Below, piece after piece: positions 60,246 through 64,000 of a stretch of 64,000 nt of DNA. Below the pieces are notes generated by a model. It made no database searches. It saw nothing but the letters and a program-made list of their open reading frames with translations, and had not been told where the DNA came from. Every line of letters starts with the position of its first letter. Within the stretch, counting starts at the first letter, position 1. Made by a program: the position numbers and the translations under genes. Source of the stretch: Herbidospora yilanensis (GTDB lineage: Bacteria > Actinomycetota > Actinomycetes > Streptosporangiales > Streptosporangiaceae); the NCBI RefSeq assembly GCF_001570565.1, contig NZ_BBXE01000013.1, forward strand, positions 62,001 through 126,000, given 5' to 3'.

Positions 60246-61667
60246 ATGTCCACCGGAAAGGCGGTGGACATCATTCCCGCAGGCAAATTCGTCCGGACGC
60301 ACTGGCTCTTCCTCGGCCTCCTGATGTCGGGGATTGTGATCCGGGTCATCGCCAGCCTCGGTTACCGTCCTGCCCTGTGGTTCTGGGCCGACTCGTTCTC
60401 CTACCTGAGCTCGGCCCTGGACCTGCGTCCGCTGGAGTCGCGGCCGTCCGGCTACTCGTTGTTCCTCGCGCCGTTCCGCTCGGTCGTCGCCCTCATCACC
60501 GTGCAGCACCTGCTCGGGCTCGGCATCGCGGTCTGCGTGTACGCCGTCCTGCGCAGGCGCACCTTCCTGCCGGCCTGGGCCGCCGCCCTGGCGACGGCGC
60601 CGGTGCTGCTGGACGCGTACCAGCTCCAGCTCGAACACCTCGTGATGGCCGACCTGCTGTTCACCTTCCTCGTGGTGGCGGCCGTGACGCTGCTCCTGCT
60701 GAACCCGCGGAGCCCGCTCGTGGTCGTCACCGCGTTCCTGCTGCTGGCGTTCTCGGCGATGACCCGCACGCTCGGCCTGCCGCTGATCGGGGTGGCGGCG
60801 GTGTGGCTGCTGATCGCGCGGGCGGGCTGGCGGCCGGTGCTGGCCGGGGTCGGCGCGGCGGGGGTCGCGGTGGCCGGATACGCCTTCTGGTACAACGCAG
60901 CCTACGGGAGTTACGGCCTGGGCAGCAGCAGCGTGTGGTTGTGGTCGCGCACGATGACCTTCGCCGACTGCGGCCGGATGAACCCGCCGGAGGACCTGAA
61001 GGTCCTGTGCCCCGACATCGGCCCACGGCTGGCCGCCCCCGCCTACATCTGGGATCCGCATTCGCCGATCATGAAGACCGGCAAGCAGCGCGACGAGATG
61101 GCCTCGGAGTTCTCGATGCTGGCCCTGCGCAGCCAGCCGCTCGACTTCCTGATGACGGGCCTCGGCGACGCGATGTGGGCGTTCCGCTGGGATCGGGTGG
61201 TCTATCCCTCACCCGGCACCCAGAGCGCCTACGTGTTCCCCGAGTACGTGAAGCCGCTCACCGACAAGCTCGCCTCGGCCGGGCGGTCGGCCCCGGAACT
61301 GATGACGCAATATCAGGGCTCCCGCGCCGACACCCAGGTCGTCGAGCCGTTCGCGTCGTGGACGCGCGCCTACCAGCGGCACGTCTACCTGCGCGGCCCC
61401 CTGCTCGGGGCGATCTTCGTCGGCACCTTCCTGGTGATGATCATCCGGTTCCGGGTGGCGACCCTGCTGCCGCTCGGGTTCGCGCTCACCCTCTTGCTGC
61501 TGCCCCCGCTGGTCGCCGCGTTCGACCACCGGTACGTCGTCCCGGTCGTCCCCCTCGCCTGCCTGGCGGCGGCCTGCGCGGTGGGGTGGCGGTCAACCTC
61601 GGCGAACGTGCACCGTGACCAGGACGGGAAAGAGCGGGTCCCGGCCCGCCGCGCCGCGCACGCGTGA
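60246..61667 (+). CDS. Multi-pass membrane protein, GT-C glycosyltransferase-like
   Basis: 473 residues, roughly eleven hydrophobic segments. The first outer loop has WFWADSFSYLSSALDLRPLESRPSGYSLFLAPF, resembling the acidic first loop (DS..Y ... RPPGYPLFLA) of GT-C polyprenyl-phosphate-sugar transferases such as ArnT/PMT. A large extracytoplasmic region (about 220-370) follows. Sugar donor and acceptor unknown. No good Shine-Dalgarno before the ATG. Its last 75 nt overlap the convergent gene on minus, with a basic tail VHRDQDGKERVPARRAAHA. Confidence 0.78.
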   Translation: MSTGKAVDIIPAGKFVRTHWLFLGLLMSGIVIRVIASLGYRPALWFWADSFSYLSSALDLRPLESRPSGYSLFLAPFRSVVALITVQHLLGLGIAVCVYAVLRRRTFLPAWAAALATAPVLLDAYQLQLEHLVMADLLFTFLVVAAVTLLLLNPRSPLVVVTAFLLLAFSAMTRTLGLPLIGVAAVWLLIARAGWRPVLAGVGAAGVAVAGYAFWYNAAYGSYGLGSSSVWLWSRTMTFADCGRMNPPEDLKVLCPDIGPRLAAPAYIWDPHSPIMKTGKQRDEMASEFSMLALRSQPLDFLMTGLGDAMWAFRWDRVVYPSPGTQSAYVFPEYVKPLTDKLASAGRSAPELMTQYQGSRADTQVVEPFASWTRAYQRHVYLRGPLLGAIFVGTFLVMIIRFRVATLLPLGFALTLLLLPPLVAAFDHRYVVPVVPLACLAAACAVGWRSTSANVHRDQDGKERVPARRAAHA

Positions 61668-62105
61668 CACCGCCTCGGTGTCGATCCGGGAGACGACCTC
61701 GTCGAGCGGGGCGCCGGGGAGGCAGCGTACCGAGATCCGGAGCTTCTCCTCCCCCACGGCCCGGACACTGATCTTGTCGACTCCGGGCAGGTCCTTGAGC
61801 GCGATGGCCAGCGTCGCGGTGCCGTAGCCGTGCCGCACCCCCTCCTGCCCCAGCCCCAGCGAGCACACCAGCCAGCGGGCGGCGACGAACACCAGCAGCA
61901 CGACCAGCGCCGCGGCGATCGACCGGGCCCACGGATGGGCGGTGAACGCGGCCAGCTCCCCGATCTTGTAGTCGGCCCGCGCGTCGGACGCGAACAGGAC
62001 GTAGTTCCCGCCGGTCACCAGCACGACGCCCACGACCGCCAGCCCGAGACGGTCACCGTAGGGGGCGCGCATCTTCTCCGGCACCTGCATTCCGACACTC
62101 CTCAT
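61593..62105 (-). CDS. AmaP/DUF6286-like membrane protein 2
   Basis: 170 residues from ATG 62105, which overlaps the preceding stop (ATGA); the longer in-frame ORF is a shadow. Two N-terminal membrane segments (LGLAVVGVVLVTGGNYVLFA and IAAALVVLLVFVAARWLV), then an Asp23-like alpha-beta domain (YGTATLAIALKDLPGVDKISVRAVGEEKLRISVRCLPGA ... VLVTVHVRRG). The layout equals AmaP, the membrane anchor of Asp23/Gls24 envelope-stress proteins. No Asp23 gene lies in the window. Its 3' end overlaps the GT-C gene by 75 nt. Confidence 0.68.
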   Translation of the reverse strand: MRSVGMQVPEKMRAPYGDRLGLAVVGVVLVTGGNYVLFASDARADYKIGELAAFTAHPWARSIAAALVVLLVFVAARWLVCSLGLGQEGVRHGYGTATLAIALKDLPGVDKISVRAVGEEKLRISVRCLPGAPLDEVVSRIDTEAVSRVRGAAGRDPLFPVLVTVHVRRG

Positions 62106-62689
62106 GAGCTCTTCCGGCGCAACCGGACGACAACCTCGTGACGGCCGTGCACGCCCAGCCCCTCCAGCCGGTCGCCGACGACCGCGCCGACCTCCTTGAG
62201 CAGCCCGCCGGTCCGGTTCCCCCTGGTCAGCACGGTCACCTCGATCTGCCCCCGGCGCAGCCGCACGAAGGCCAGGTCCACCCCCGAGACGGTCATCGCC
62301 ACGGCGACCAGCGTGCGCTTCAGCCCCACCCGGCTCAGCCCCAGGACGAGCCCGTCGTCGGACACCTCCAGGGGCACCAGGCGGGGACGGCCCGGGATCA
62401 TCGCCAGCAGCAGCAGCGCGGTCCCGGTCACCACCATCAGCGACCCGGTCAGCGCCACCAGCGGCTCGCCCCAGGCCAGGCCGAGCACGCCGGGCAGCCC
62501 CGACCAGCCCGTCGGCCATCCGGCGAACGCGCACACCATCTCGCCCACCAGCGCCGTGCCCAGCACCACCAGGGCGCCCGCGACGCCCGCGCCCGCCGGG
62601 GTCCGTCCCGGCCGCAGGGCGCGCATGGCCGTGCGGCGGCGGGCCCGGCGGCGGTCCTTGGTCGTCCGGATCTCGTCTACCGCGCTCAT
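62102..62689 (-). CDS. AmaP/DUF6286-like membrane protein 1
   Basis: 195 residues from ATG 62689. A basic cytoplasmic N-terminus (DRRRARRRTAMRALRPGR) leads into two membrane segments (GVAGALVVLGTALVGEMVCAF and LVALTGSLMVVTGTALLLLAMI), then an Asp23-like C-terminal domain (LKRTLVAVAMTVSGVDLAFVRLRRGQIEVTVLTRG ... EVVVRLRRKSS). Paired with the next gene by a 4-nt overlap; both share the same architecture, so they probably form a heteromeric envelope-stress anchor. Function inferred only from architecture. Confidence 0.68.
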   Translation of the reverse strand: MSAVDEIRTTKDRRRARRRTAMRALRPGRTPAGAGVAGALVVLGTALVGEMVCAFAGWPTGWSGLPGVLGLAWGEPLVALTGSLMVVTGTALLLLAMIPGRPRLVPLEVSDDGLVLGLSRVGLKRTLVAVAMTVSGVDLAFVRLRRGQIEVTVLTRGNRTGGLLKEVGAVVGDRLEGLGVHGRHEVVVRLRRKSS

Positions 62690-62812
62690 GGTCACCCAGG
62701 GATACACGCCCGGAGGGCCGCGATCAGCCCGCCGGGCCCGGATGACTCGATCTTGTGACAGGTTTTGCCGGGCAAATATGAAACATGCTCACAAAAGGCT
62801 AGAGTGCTGCCC

Positions 62813-63970
62813 ATGAGCGACCGGCAGCGATACGACCGGGCCACGGCCCATCTCGACCCCCCGCTGGCCGTCGTCGACCTCGACGCGATGGCCGCCAACG
62901 CCCGGTCGATGACCGAACGGGCCGCCGGCACCCCGATCAGGGTCGCGTCGAAGTCGATCCGCTCCCGCGAGGTGCTCCGCCGCGTCCTCGACCTACCCGG
63001 TTATCAGGGAATCATGGCGTTCACGCTGCCCGAGGCCCTCTGGCTGGCCTCCTCCGGCTTCCGCGACATCCTGGTCGCCTACCCGACCACCGACCGCGCC
63101 GCCGTCGCCGCCCTCGCCGCCGACGAGCGCCTCAGCCGCGAGATCACCCTCATGGTCGACTCCCCCGAGCAGTTCCCCCTGCTGACCGGCCGCCATCCGA
63201 TCCGGGTCTGCCTCGACATCGACGCCGGCTACGTCGTGGGCCGCTTCCGCGCCGGGGCGCTGCGCTCGCCCGTCCGCACCCCCGAGCAGGCCGCCGAGAC
63301 GGCCCGGCTCATCGGCCGGAACCCGTCGCTGCGCCTGGTCGGCCTGATGGCCTACGAATCGCAGATCGCCGGCCTCGGCGACCGCATCCCCGGCCCCTAC
63401 GGGATGGCGGTCCGCCTCGTCCAGCGCCGCTCGCGCCGGGAGCTGGCCGTCCGGCGGGCCGCCGTCGTCGAGGCGGTGCGCCAGGTGAGCGACCTGGAGT
63501 TCGTCAACGGCGGCGGCACCGGCAGCATCGAGACGACCGCACGGGAATCCGCGATCACCGAGGTGGCCGCCGGATCGGGCTTCTACCACCCGACCCTGTT
63601 CGACCGATACAGCAACTTCACCGGCCGCCCCGCGGCCCTCTTCGCCCTCCCGGTCGTCCGCCGCCCCGCCCCCGGCGTCGTGACCGTCCTCGGCGGCGGC
63701 TACCCCGCCTCGGGCGCGGGCCCCGGCCGCGCCGCCGTCCCCTACCTGCCGGAAGGCCTGCGCCACAACGGCGACGAGGGCGGCGGCGAGGTGCAGACCC
63801 CGCTCCACGGCCGCGCCGCCGACGGGCTCAAGGTCGGCGACCGGGTGTGGTTCCGCCACGCGAAGGCGGGCGAACTCTGCGAACGCTTCGACACCCTGCA
63901 CCTGATCGAGGGAGACCGGGTGACGGCCACGGCCCCGACCTACCGGGGCGAAGGCCAGACTTTTCTCTGA
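62813..63970 (+). CDS. PLP-dependent alanine-racemase-fold enzyme (D-threonine aldolase-like/amino acid deaminase)
   Basis: 385 residues from ATG 62813; a 16-codon extension upstream has no support. The N-terminal PLP barrel begins HLDPPLAVVDLDAMAANARSM with the probable Schiff-base Lys in IRVASKSIRS; SNGGGTGSIE-like VNGGGTGSIETT binds phosphate. The C-terminal D-threonine aldolase domain has FALPVVRRP, HGRAADGLKVGDRVWFRHAKAGELCERFDTLHLI with metal-binding His and Cys. Substrate unknown; D-amino acids or hydroxy-amino acids are likely. Divergent from the AmaP-like pair with 123 bp between. Confidence 0.85.
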   Translation: MSDRQRYDRATAHLDPPLAVVDLDAMAANARSMTERAAGTPIRVASKSIRSREVLRRVLDLPGYQGIMAFTLPEALWLASSGFRDILVAYPTTDRAAVAALAADERLSREITLMVDSPEQFPLLTGRHPIRVCLDIDAGYVVGRFRAGALRSPVRTPEQAAETARLIGRNPSLRLVGLMAYESQIAGLGDRIPGPYGMAVRLVQRRSRRELAVRRAAVVEAVRQVSDLEFVNGGGTGSIETTARESAITEVAAGSGFYHPTLFDRYSNFTGRPAALFALPVVRRPAPGVVTVLGGGYPASGAGPGRAAVPYLPEGLRHNGDEGGGEVQTPLHGRAADGLKVGDRVWFRHAKAGELCERFDTLHLIEGDRVTATAPTYRGEGQTFL

Positions 63971-63978
63971 GAACCTCT

Positions 63979-63996
63979 TCCGTTACGGCTCCGCCG
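63979..63996 (+). repeat. Dispersed 18-bp repeat, copy 2
   Basis: TTCCGTTACGGCTCCGCC just after the PLP enzyme stop, identical to 35829-35846. The copy runs to the window edge (gGGCC), so its full length cannot be seen. Confidence 0.5.
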
Positions 63997-64000
63997 GGCC

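Overview
The window is 64 kb of very GC-rich DNA with GTG starts, 4-nt ATGA/GTGA gene overlaps and actinobacterial gene families throughout. The gene orders trmD-rimM-khpA-rpsP-ffh and amtB-glnB-glnD are those of filamentous actinomycetes. The paralogous conservons and enzyme repertoire suggest a Streptosporangiales or Streptomyces relative, but genus cannot be fixed from sequence alone. I saw no rRNA, tRNA, CRISPR array, IS element, integrase or phage gene.

Layout. (1) 1-3168, minus: housekeeping block trmD (partial), rimM, khpA, rpsP, ffh. (2) 3239-24552: three complete conservons (cvnA-B-C-D: sensor kinase, roadblock, DUF742, small GTPase), all on minus. Between conservons 1 and 2 lies a plus-strand SsuABC-type transporter plus O-methyltransferase operon (8004-12364). 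Between conservons 2 and 3 lie an MGT-type glycosyltransferase and an orphan polyamine-type binding lipoprotein (17174-19683). (3) 24773-28717, minus: amtB-glnB-glnD ammonium sensing and uptake. (4) 29021-29950: group 2 sigma factor with a clear terminator. (5) 30098-40677: histidine utilisation genes in two units, M20 hydrolase-hutF-hutI and hutU-rpiR. Between them lie a B12-binding radical SAM protein, an SDR, a PadR regulator and a DrrAB-type ABC exporter. (6) 40951-49112: an ABC exporter half-transporter, a secreted GH5 mannanase with two FN3 modules and a CBM2, and a DUF4331-TPR-NicO operon. (7) 49101-52891: berberine-bridge oxidase, a nucleotidyltransferase-like protein coupled to a small CsbD-like protein, a membrane protein and a GntR/FadR regulator. 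(8) 52955-57105: gamma-glutamylation pathway operon (GS-like ligase, aldehyde dehydrogenase, SDR, PuuD-like hydrolase). (9) 57129-60191: tandem glycine riboswitch, gcvT, gcvH, sdaA. (10) 60246-63970: GT-C-like membrane protein, two AmaP/DUF6286-like membrane proteins and an alanine-racemase-fold PLP enzyme.

How the parts work together. The nitrogen theme is strong: PII/AmtB/GlnD, histidine degradation, amine gamma-glutamylation, and glycine/serine catabolism under a glycine riboswitch. The most unusual structure is the triple conservon array placed between ffh and glnD, with solute-binding proteins and small-molecule-modifying enzymes placed between the sensor kinases. The best regulatory predictions are a shared TGAAT-N6-ATTCA operator in front of both hut units with an RpiR regulator encoded behind hutU, paired TGGACCGGTCCA palindromes between cvnA1 and the ABC operon, a PadR operator abutting its own start codon, and two inverted repeats over the promoter and leader of the ABC exporter.
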